From contig JAOZPF010000015.1 of NCBI GenBank assembly GCA_029932895.1, positions 2,713 to 18,876 of the forward strand: 16,164 bases of DNA, written 5' to 3'. This DNA comes from Anaerolineae bacterium (GTDB lineage Bacteria; Chloroflexota; Anaerolineae; B4-G1; DUEL01). The notes beneath the pieces were generated by a model that worked only from the letters and a program-made list of their open reading frames with translations, was not told the origin of the DNA and ran no database searches. Shown piece after piece: positions 8,801 through 13,566 of this stretch (position 1 is its first letter; every line of letters starts with the position of its first letter). Made by a program: the position numbers and the translations under genes.

Positions 8801-9163
8801 CTTGCACCTGCGCACAAAACGCGCCACGCCGTACGACTCGATATCACGTTTGGAGCGGAAGCCCAGTTCCTTTTCTACCTCCACCTCGACCCACAGCCCC
8901 TGGCAATCGAACCCGTTCTGGTAGCGGGTGCGGAAGCCGCGCATCGCCTTATAGCGGTGGAAAAGGTCCTTGTAGGTGCGTCCCCAACCATGGTGGACAC
9001 CCATCGGGTTGTTAGCCGTGATCGGGCCGTCGATGAACGACCAGCGCGGGCCATCCCTCCGCAGTTCGACCAGTTTGCGGAAGGCATCCGTCTCCCGCCA
9101 GAACTGGAGAATCTGGTGCTCCTGGGCCACGAAATCGACACCTGAGGATACTGGTTTGAACAT
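5855..9163 (-). CDS. ileS: Isoleucyl-tRNA synthetase with divergent signature motifs
   Basis: A class I aminoacyl-tRNA synthetase (1102 aa) that charges tRNA-Ile in the cytoplasm. The HIGH region reads NNPMGVHHGWGRT (GVHH at 55-58) and the KMSKS loop reads EMHKS (644-648, followed by WGN); both are non-canonical. About 40 extra residues lie between WMDWNDP and GGSYFTFSTENN (150-192). The CP1 editing domain has VWTTTPWTL (269-277) and GTGIVHIAPGCGAEDF (363-378). Cys pairs resembling zinc ligands occur at 228/231, 440/443, 511/514 and 554/557. The C-terminal half holds the anticodon-binding helical domain. The ATG at 9163 is chosen over 9184 because AAGGAGG lies 4 nt before it. It is divergent from ilvE. 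A ValRS identity is unlikely given the overall IleRS-type order, but specificity was not tested. Confidence 0.9.
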   Translation of the reverse strand: MFKPVSSGVDFVAQEHQILQFWRETDAFRKLVELRRDGPRWSFIDGPITANNPMGVHHGWGRTYKDLFHRYKAMRGFRTRYQNGFDCQGLWVEVEVEKELGFRSKRDIESYGVARFVRRCKERVLRYAAIQTEQSIRLGYWMDWNDPAMLRDLADRLARDPEEVIAVAGPKGPVSGAVEQIVARLGLPELGGSYFTFSTENNIMIWTFLKRCWERGWLYKGRDVMPWCPRCATGISQHEIVTEGYRERTHPAVTLRFPLRERPGESLLVWTTTPWTLTSNVAAAVGPKLTYARVRQGEEVFYLSKGTLSMLKGPYEVLGEMEGSALEGWTYDGPFDELPAQQAAGGPQAHRVILWDEVGEAEGTGIVHIAPGCGAEDFGLSKEYDLPAIAPLNEEGEFLEGFGPFTSTHVSESAERVFEKLGEKGLLYKVEDYTHRYPVCWRCGTDLVFRLVDEWFISMDELRQDMIEVTKQIRWIPSFGLDRELDWLRNMHDWMISKKRFWGLALPIWECEECGHFEVIGDEEELEERAVAGWEVLQGHTPHKPWIDAVEIACPKCGARMHRVPDVGNPWLDAGIVSFSTLGYRIDPETWRAWFPADWISESFPGQFRNWFYSLLAMATVLENRPPFLSCFSYATLLAEDGQEMHKSWGNAIEFNEAADRMGVDVMRWLYCRQKPENNLLFGYGKADEVRRQFLIPLWNVYAFFVTYANIDEWEPGRSGGWEAGANLLDRWITARLNQVVAQVTERLEDYDAYGATLAVEPFLDDLTNWYVRRSRRRFWKSEHDADKNAAYATLYEVLTTLCRLLAPFVPFVAEVMYQNLVRSVYPDAPQSVHHTLWPQADQEAVDETLLARMGLARQVVALGHAARNGANIKLRQPLARALIHLESDAVELGEDLLALVRDELNVKQVVAVEEASDLVTYRLLPDNKLLGPRFGRRFPAVRKALATLEPLTAVQRLRAGLGLTLEVGSEKVELAPDEVLVQEQPREGLAVASERGVTVAVDTVLTPDLVAEGLAREVIRRVQNLRKEAGFALDDRIVTAIQAEGELAEAVAAWRGMIAAETLSVTLEMAEPGPGMYAAEFHLGDFSLRVGVQRASGESAD

Positions 9164-9167
9164 ACCG

Positions 9168-9174
9168 CCTCCTT
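9168..9174 (-). promoter_or_regulatory. Shine-Dalgarno site of ileS
   Basis: AAGGAGG on the minus strand, 4 nt before the ATG at 9163. It lies inside the seven-codon extension that would begin at the ATG at 9184, and so favours the shorter product. Confidence 0.7.
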
Positions 9175-9177
9175 CTT

Positions 9178-9206
9178 TTGACATTTGGAGCCCCCGCGCT
9201 TACAAT
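9178..9206 (+). promoter_or_regulatory. Consensus promoter of ilvE
   Basis: A perfect TTGACA (9178-9183), a 17-bp spacer and TACAAT (9201-9206). Transcription would begin near 9213, about 30 nt before the ilvE ATG. The -35 box lies in the ileS leader, 4 bp from its Shine-Dalgarno site, so the two genes share control DNA. Confidence 0.85.
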
Positions 9207-9207
9207 A

Positions 9208-9223
9208 GTTGGGTAAACCCTAC
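9208..9223. promoter_or_regulatory. Operator-like dyad at the ilvE transcription start
   Basis: GTTGGGTAAACCCTAC is a dyad: GGGT/ACCC arms around AA, extended by two more outer pairs with one mismatch. It covers the predicted +1 of ilvE and lies in the ileS upstream region, so a bound regulator could affect both genes. No regulator is identified. Confidence 0.35.
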
Positions 9224-9242
9224 CATATCGGAGCAGAACAAG

Positions 9243-10298
9243 ATGCTAAAACCATTCACCGACCAATCCTCTCGCCCCTCCCAGGAACCGGGCTGGGACG
9301 AGCACCTCAGCTTTGGCTACCGCGAGACCGATGCCCTCTGGCTCACTCGCTGGAGCGCAGGGTCCGGTTGGGAGCCGGGGCAGCTCTACGAGCATCAGGG
9401 CGCTACCCTGGAGCTCTCCCCCGGTGCCAACGTCCTTCACTACGGGCAGGCGGTATTCGAGGGTCTCAAGGCCCATCGCACACGAGAGGGCAAGATCGTT
9501 CTCTTCCGCCCCGCCGATAACGGGCGCCGCATGCGCAGCTCCGCCGCCCGTCTGGCGATGCCCGCCCCGCCAATCGACACCTTCCTGCGGGCAGTCGAGG
9601 CGGTGGTGCGCGCCAACGTCCGTTGGGTTCCCCGCACCGGCAAGGGCAGCTTTTACATCCGCCCCGTGCTCATCGGCACGGGCGAGGTGCTGGGCGTGGC
9701 CCCCGCCGACAAGTACCTCTTTTTCGTCTTTGGCAGCCCGGCGGGACAGTACATGGGCGGCGACCGGGTCATCGTCCTCTCCGCCGCCCACCGCGCTGCT
9801 CCTCACGGCACCGGAGCGGCCAAGGCCGCCGGCAACTATGCCGCCTGCCTGCGGTCGCAAAAGATCGCCAAGAGCCTGGGCTACACCGACGCTCTCTACC
9901 TCGACGCCAGCGAGAACCGCTTTATCGAGGAGTTGAGCGGGGCCAACTTTTTCGCCATCCTGCGGGACGGCACGCTGGTCACCCCTCAACTCGGCTCCAT
10001 CCTCCCCGGCATCGTCCGCGATTCCATCCTCACCATCGCCCGCGAGCAATTCGGCTGGCTGGCCCTGGAGCGTAAACTCGCCATCGACGAACTGCTGAGC
10101 GACGCAGTCGAGGCCTTTTACACCGGCACCGCCGCCGTGCTCTCCCCCGTCACCACCATCAACTACCATGGTGTGGACCACCCTATCGGCGACGGCAAGC
10201 CCGGCCCCCGTACCCAAGAGCTGCTCCAGGCGCTGGAGGGAATCCAGTTGCAGGAGCAACCCGATCCCTGGGGCTGGGTGACGGAGGTGACGCTCTAG
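9243..10298 (+). CDS. ilvE: Branched-chain amino acid aminotransferase
   Basis: A fold-type IV PLP enzyme catalysing the last step of isoleucine, leucine and valine synthesis and the first step of their breakdown (transfer to 2-oxoglutarate). The 351-aa length fits the larger (type II) bacterial form. Visible motifs are NVLHYGQAVFEGLKA (63-77), GSFYIRPVLIGTG, and GTGAAKAAGNYAA with the PLP-binding Lys194. Also present are YLDASENRFIEELSGANFF, where the usual EVG/EVSG is ELSG, and GSILPGIVRDSIL. The ATG at 9243 has GGAG (9230-9233) upstream and follows a consensus promoter; an upstream in-frame start at 8976 would be antisense to ileS. Its TAG overlaps the TAG of the convergent acetyltransferase gene. 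It is divergent from ileS, which links supply and use of isoleucine. Confidence 0.95.
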   Translation: MLKPFTDQSSRPSQEPGWDEHLSFGYRETDALWLTRWSAGSGWEPGQLYEHQGATLELSPGANVLHYGQAVFEGLKAHRTREGKIVLFRPADNGRRMRSSAARLAMPAPPIDTFLRAVEAVVRANVRWVPRTGKGSFYIRPVLIGTGEVLGVAPADKYLFFVFGSPAGQYMGGDRVIVLSAAHRAAPHGTGAAKAAGNYAACLRSQKIAKSLGYTDALYLDASENRFIEELSGANFFAILRDGTLVTPQLGSILPGIVRDSILTIAREQFGWLALERKLAIDELLSDAVEAFYTGTAAVLSPVTTINYHGVDHPIGDGKPGPRTQELLQALEGIQLQEQPDPWGWVTEVTL

Positions 10299-10783
10299 GC
10301 CGTCGCCAGGTCGTACCACATCAGGTCCATATAGTCCGTGCATCCCACCGCCCGCCAAAAGGCCTGAGAGACAGGGTTATTGTGGGCCACTATCAACTGC
10401 AGGTTGGATACCCCCCGTCCGCGGAACCACTCCTGCAGCGCTTCAAAGAGCGCCCGCCCCACCCCGCTCCGCCGCGCCGTCTGGTCGACGACGATATCCG
10501 TCACATAGCCATGCTGCCCGGGCTCGAAAACGGGGACCTGGTCGCGCAGCACGCCCATGATCTGGCCGACCAGTCGCCCCTCGGCCTCGGCCACAAAAAC
10601 GCACCAGTCCTCGTTTCCCCAGACATCCTCGTGCAGGTGTTTCTCCCACGCCTTCTCCCCTAGCGGGGGAGGAAGTGGGCGAAAGCGCGGCTCCACCTGG
10701 GCGTGGAAATCCATCATCTCCCGCCACAGCCGAAGCATCTCCGGCTGGTCAGCCTCGGTGGCAGGCCGAACGATGAAATCCAT
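10295..10783 (-). CDS. GNAT-family N-acetyltransferase controlled by a T-box leader
   Basis: A 162-aa single-domain GNAT protein. It starts MDFIVRPATEADQPEMLRLW, the typical beta1-alpha1 opening. HGYVTDIVVD (91-100) is beta4, ARRSGVGRALFEAL (103-116) is the acetyl-CoA loop, and NNPVSQAFWRAVGC (135-148) is the conserved end. The acceptor is unknown; RimI-like protein, amino acid or small amine targets are possible. The ATG at 10783 is preceded by AAGGAGGGA. The in-frame upstream start at 10834 is rejected because it lies inside the T-box terminator. The gene sits directly downstream of the T-box with no other gene in the unit, so it should be induced when the cognate tRNA is uncharged. It ends on the same CTAG as ilvE, with no room for a terminator. 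Confidence 0.88.
   Translation of the reverse strand: MDFIVRPATEADQPEMLRLWREMMDFHAQVEPRFRPLPPPLGEKAWEKHLHEDVWGNEDWCVFVAEAEGRLVGQIMGVLRDQVPVFEPGQHGYVTDIVVDQTARRSGVGRALFEALQEWFRGRGVSNLQLIVAHNNPVSQAFWRAVGCTDYMDLMWYDLATA
10645..10679. repeat. Palindromic element inside the acetyltransferase gene
   Basis: The outer arms CCCAC (10645-10649) and GTGGG (10675-10679) enclose CTTCTCCCC and GGGGGAGGAA around a TAGC loop, with small bulges. It resembles the inner hairpin of the 4891-4941 repeat (TCTCCCC...GGAGGGG). It is in frame and encodes part of RPLPPPLGEKAWEKH. Confidence 0.4.
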
Positions 10784-10798
10784 ACTTCCCTCCTTACG

Positions 10799-10828
10799 AA
10801 AAAACTCCCGCCCCAAAAGGGACGAGAG
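10799..10828 (-). terminator. Intrinsic terminator of the T-box leader
   Basis: On the minus strand CTCTCGTCCC pairs along all 10 positions (two G-U) with GGGGCGGGAG around a UUUU loop and is followed by UUUUUU (10804-10799). It is the terminator that tRNA-stabilised antitermination must override. The acetyltransferase ribosome site follows immediately. Confidence 0.88.
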
Positions 10829-11072
10829 CCTCACACTCCCGCGGTACCACCCTTCTTGCCCCGCATGGCAGGGCCTCTCTGTCGGCGACGCACGATCGCC
10901 GCGTCCGAGTAACGGAGGACGGGTCCGGCTGAGTCTACTCGGTCAGCGACTTTTCGGTCAGCGGCTCCGGAGGGATTTTCGACGCGGTCCCCGCGCCCGG
11001 CTCCCACCTATCCCGGGCTCTCTGGGCCGATGTTCCACGCCTACTCGTCTCCATCATCGCCTTTGGGTTATT
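10799..11072 (-). promoter_or_regulatory. T-box riboswitch leader (probably isoleucine)
   Basis: A 5' leader of about 274 nt that senses the charging state of a tRNA. The T-box AAGGGTGGTACCGCGG (10854-10839) is a full match to the family sequence; its UGGU would pair with an ACCA tRNA end. Stem I shows GAGTA (11046-11042) for the specifier-loop S-turn, and the AGAGAG (11023-11018) plus GGTGGGAGCC (11008-10999) distal region. The specifier side is GAAAATCCCTCC from 10980. ATC (10976-10974, Ile) is favoured: specifiers usually end in C, tRNA-Ile has discriminator A, and ileS and ilvE are nearby. Strict spacing after GAA would give AAT (Asn), so the codon is not settled. CGGCGA/TCGCCG further down may be stem III. 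The downstream terminator implies transcriptional control. Confidence 0.92.
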
Positions 11073-11078
11073 GCGCAC

Positions 11079-11107
11079 ATTATGCCACAGGAGAGGCCCA
11101 CTGTCAA
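11079..11107 (-). promoter_or_regulatory. Promoter of the T-box leader
   Basis: On the minus strand a perfect TTGACA (11107-11102), a 17-bp spacer and CATAAT (11084-11079). The predicted start is near 11072. It begins 6 bp after the stop codon of the RNase H-like gene. Confidence 0.85.
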
Positions 11108-11113
11108 GCCGCA

Positions 11114-11671
11114 TCAGTGCCCCAGCACGCGCACGCTCTCCTCCCGCCCCTGCAACACCAGGCGGTGAGCCTTGAAATAGGACAAGAGTTCCCGGGCCCG
11201 GTTTCGCAACAGACGCATCCGGTCGTCCTTCGCTTTCCAGGTGCCCTCGATCTGGTGAAGAACCAGCGCCGAGTCGCCCCGCACCTCCACCGAAAAATCG
11301 GCCGGATCCCGCCCAGCCGCCCGGATGCGGTCCACCAGCCCTTCCAGGGCTGCGATGAGCGTCTCGTACTCTGCTTCGTTGTTGGTCATCACGCGGTCCA
11401 GGTCGAGCCGCACCAGGCCGCTACGTCCATCGGCGACGCGGACGAGACGATAGCTGCCATAGCCAGGGCCAGGGTTCCCCCGGCTCCCCCCGTCAAAGAC
11501 GATCTCGTAATCAGCCGGCCCCTCCATCGCCGCGGGCTCAAAAGCCAGGGGCAGCGCCTCCTGCGTGGACAGGCCATACTCCCGCGCCAGAGAACGGAGC
11601 AGCCACTCCCGCTGCTCCTCTGGCAGCGCCCTTATCGCCTCCAGGACCCGTTCAGCCCGCTCGGTTCGCAC
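11114..11671 (-). CDS. RNase H-like protein lacking the last catalytic Asp
   Basis: A 185-aa protein with an N-terminal helical segment (1-48) and an RNase HI / RVT_3-type domain (55-180), which would act on RNA in RNA-DNA hybrids if active. Catalytic acidic residues are seen at Asp60 (IVFDGGSRGNPGPGYGSY), Glu99 (TNNEAEYETLIAALE) and Asp133 (VRGDSALVLHQIEG). The usual final block (R-E-x-N-x-x-A-D) is replaced by GREESVRVLGH and a stop, so the fourth carboxylate is absent. The GTG at 11671 overlaps the preceding MBL gene by 20 nt, which suggests coupling; the ribosome site is weak. It could be active with three carboxylates, a nucleic-acid-binding relic, or a truncated gene. Confidence 0.75.
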   Translation of the reverse strand: MRTERAERVLEAIRALPEEQREWLLRSLAREYGLSTQEALPLAFEPAAMEGPADYEIVFDGGSRGNPGPGYGSYRLVRVADGRSGLVRLDLDRVMTNNEAEYETLIAALEGLVDRIRAAGRDPADFSVEVRGDSALVLHQIEGTWKAKDDRMRLLRNRARELLSYFKAHRLVLQGREESVRVLGH

Positions 11672-12491
11672 GTTTCATCCGCCTGTAGAGGGCCATCAAG
11701 TTGGCCGCGTGAAGCTGCGGTGCCTGACCGTTGATAGCAACGCGGGAGAGACCGCACCGCTCGATGCCGACAGCCAGCAGGGTCTCCGGCGGCCTGCCTT
11801 TGGCCACAGCCTCGGCCACCAACTCCGAGATAGTGCTCAAGTAGGCAGCGTTGGCGTCGAGCACGATCGGCACCTCGCCGCGCAGGATCACCTCGCCGTG
11901 CCCCTGGACCATGCTCTCGGGCTTGATCTCGCGTATCTTTTGCAGAGAACGCTGCAGCATTTCCACGTCGCCATCGACGATCAAAGGGACAGGCAGCACC
12001 GTGTCGCTGGCGAACAGCACCATGTCCTCCTCGACGAGAACCGAGAGCACATCCTCACTGTGACCCGGGGTCCATATCAGGCGCAGCGTCTTGCCTCCCA
12101 GGTGCAGGTCCATCTCCCCCTCGTCCAGCGTGAGATCGGGCAGACGGAGCCTGACTTCGTTTAGCTCCGGGGCCTCGGCGCGCGCCGCCACCAGCCCCGC
12201 CTTCCCCCGCGTCGCAAGCAACCGCCGGCAGCGGTCGTGACTCACCACGCGGGCCTCGGGAAAGAGATACGCCCCGTAAGTATGGTCAGCGTGGTAATGG
12301 GTCAGGATGACATAGCGCACGCCAGGAGGATGACGAGCTGTGAACCGGACAATCTCGTTGGTCTCAACGGGGAAGGGCATCGTATCAATCACGATGCTTC
12401 CTTCCGGCGTCACAACGACCCCAGCCGTGACCTGCGCGTAGAGGCCGCTGGTAAAGATGTAAATATCATTGGAGACACGTTCTCGCAGCAT
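11652..12491 (-). CDS. MBL-fold metallo-hydrolase
   Basis: A 279-aa cytoplasmic metallo-beta-lactamase-fold hydrolase. Metal ligands are visible in order: HYHADH (65-70), His144 (TPGHSEDVL), Asp163 (LFASDTV) and His198 (VQGHGE). The N-terminus (NDIYIFTSGLYAQVTAGVVV) is the usual strand pair that opens the fold. The C-terminal 70 residues are helical (LSTISELVAEAVAKGRPPET). The substrate is unknown; thioester or lactone hydrolases share this layout. The ATG at 12491, with GAGG 4 nt upstream, is chosen because the earlier GTG at 12530 lies upstream of the -10 box. It is the first gene of a two-gene unit with the RNase H-like protein. Confidence 0.87.
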   Translation of the reverse strand: MLRERVSNDIYIFTSGLYAQVTAGVVVTPEGSIVIDTMPFPVETNEIVRFTARHPPGVRYVILTHYHADHTYGAYLFPEARVVSHDRCRRLLATRGKAGLVAARAEAPELNEVRLRLPDLTLDEGEMDLHLGGKTLRLIWTPGHSEDVLSVLVEEDMVLFASDTVLPVPLIVDGDVEMLQRSLQKIREIKPESMVQGHGEVILRGEVPIVLDANAAYLSTISELVAEAVAKGRPPETLLAVGIERCGLSRVAINGQAPQLHAANLMALYRRMKRANRAG

Positions 12492-12520
12492 CGCACCTCG
12501 CAAGTCATTCAGACGTACCG

Positions 12521-12549
12521 AGAATAACACAAAGAGAAAACGGTGTCAA
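12521..12549 (-). promoter_or_regulatory. Promoter of the MBL-hydrolase gene
   Basis: On the minus strand a perfect TTGACA (12549-12544), a 17-bp spacer and TATTCT (12526-12521). The transcription start is expected near 12514, giving a leader of about 23 nt before the ATG at 12491. Confidence 0.8.
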
Positions 12550-12568
12550 GGGGAAAAGGACACCCGGC

Positions 12569-13345
12569 CTAGCGATAGAGCAACCAACGGGCGATCTGAT
12601 CCCCCCAGACCATAGTCACCCACCCGCCGATTACCAAAAAAGGCCCATAGGGAATCGGGTCGCGCAGGGAACGGATGCGGGTGACGAGCAACAGCAAGCT
12701 GATCGCCCCCCCGGCTAGGATTGCCAGGACCAGCGATTCGATGACCAACGGGAAGCCGGTCACCAGGCCGACAAAGGCAGCCAGGTTGACATCGCCCCCC
12801 CCCAGCGCTCCTCGGCCCACAATGAGATTACCCAGCAAGGCAGCCAGCAGAAAAAAGCCATAAGCGATCAGGCCGCCGAGGACGGCATTCCAGAGCGCTG
12901 CCTTCCAGGGGGCATCGCCCGCGAAGGGGGTCACGCCGCAGAGAGCGCCCACCAGCGCCAGGCCAATCGCTGGCAGGATGACGACGTTGAGGATCAGCCG
13001 CCGCTCTAGGTCGGTGACTGTCACCAGGACAAAGACAACGGTGTACGCTGCCAAAAAGAGGAAACGAAGAGTGGGGCCGTACCGCAGATAGAGCCAGGCG
13101 AACAACACCCCCATCGCCAGCTCCACCAGAGAATAGCGCAGGGGAATATCCGCCGCGCAGTGAGGGCAGCGGCCCCGCCCCACAGCAGTGGCGGGCAGAG
13201 CGACCCAGTGATACCAGGGACGTGGTTGACCGCAATAAGGACAGCGTGGACGCTGCGGCGGCCGGCGGGCTGGCAGGTCAGTTCCCAGTCGGTTGACCAC
13301 AGCGCCAACGAGAATCCCCCCAATAACGACAACGATCAGTCCCAT
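12569..13345 (-). CDS. Prepilin peptidase (A24 family)
   Basis: A 258-aa inner-membrane aspartic protease that cleaves, and in bifunctional members N-methylates, type IV prepilins or pseudopilins. The N-terminal cytoplasmic domain keeps the zinc-type Cys pairs CPYC (35-38) and CPHC (60-63), typical of the bifunctional form. The catalytic aspartates are Asp112 (TVTDLERRLI) and Asp185 in GGGDVNL, the GxGD motif; the usual Lys two residues later is Asn. Conserved IPYGPFL follows at 231-237. About seven or eight TM segments are visible. No pilin genes are in the window. The ATG at 13345 sits only 8 nt past a TATAAT box, so the mRNA is probably leaderless. The name could be pilD or comC, but the sequence does not decide. 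Confidence 0.9.
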   Translation of the reverse strand: MGLIVVVIGGILVGAVVNRLGTDLPARRPPQRPRCPYCGQPRPWYHWVALPATAVGRGRCPHCAADIPLRYSLVELAMGVLFAWLYLRYGPTLRFLFLAAYTVVFVLVTVTDLERRLILNVVILPAIGLALVGALCGVTPFAGDAPWKAALWNAVLGGLIAYGFFLLAALLGNLIVGRGALGGGDVNLAAFVGLVTGFPLVIESLVLAILAGGAISLLLLVTRIRSLRDPIPYGPFLVIGGWVTMVWGDQIARWLLYR

Positions 13346-13353
13346 ATCTTGGG

Positions 13354-13381
13354 ATTATACCCCGCCAGCGCAGACGCGCAA
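13354..13381 (-). promoter_or_regulatory. Promoter of the prepilin peptidase gene
   Basis: On the minus strand TATAAT (13359-13354) with TTGCGC (13381-13376) 16 bp upstream. Only 8 nt separate the -10 box from the ATG, so transcription should start 2-4 nt before the start codon. Confidence 0.65.
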
Positions 13382-13494
13382 GGCAGGAGTGGCCCTTTGA
13401 GGCCGCAGAACCGGTTTGCCGCCTGAAGGCTCCACCGGACTCGAGCCTACAACGGCACCACAAAGCGAAGCACGGCTATTTTCAAAGATACGCA

Positions 13495-13523
13495 TTGACT
13501 TTATCGGCTATGTATGGTAGAAT
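13495..13523 (+). promoter_or_regulatory. Promoter of the DUF255 pseudogene
   Basis: TTGACT (13495-13500), a 17-bp spacer and TAGAAT (13518-13523). The predicted start is near 13530, with GAGGAA (13555-13560) 6 nt before the ATG at 13567. Expression signals look intact although the gene is broken. The rest of the 220-bp divergent gap (13382-13490) shows nothing recognisable. Confidence 0.75.
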
Positions 13524-13566
13524 ATATCGCTGCCCGCACTGCGGGCCAAGCGGAGAGGAACATACA

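Noticed and set aside
6509..9145. Open frame of 878 codons on the + strand
   Set aside because: It is antisense to the clear ileS gene; long shadow frames are common in GC-rich coding DNA, and the translation shows no domain.
8976..9242. N-terminal extension of ilvE (440 aa)
   Set aside because: It lies antisense within ileS and upstream of the ilvE promoter.
10784..10834. Upstream start for the acetyltransferase (179 aa)
   Set aside because: The extension would be encoded by the T-box terminator; the ATG at 10783 has a strong AAGGAGG site.
13382..13490. Possible tRNA-like or repeat sequence in the divergent gap
   Set aside because: CCGGT/ACCGG arms are only 5 bp and no cloverleaf can be drawn.
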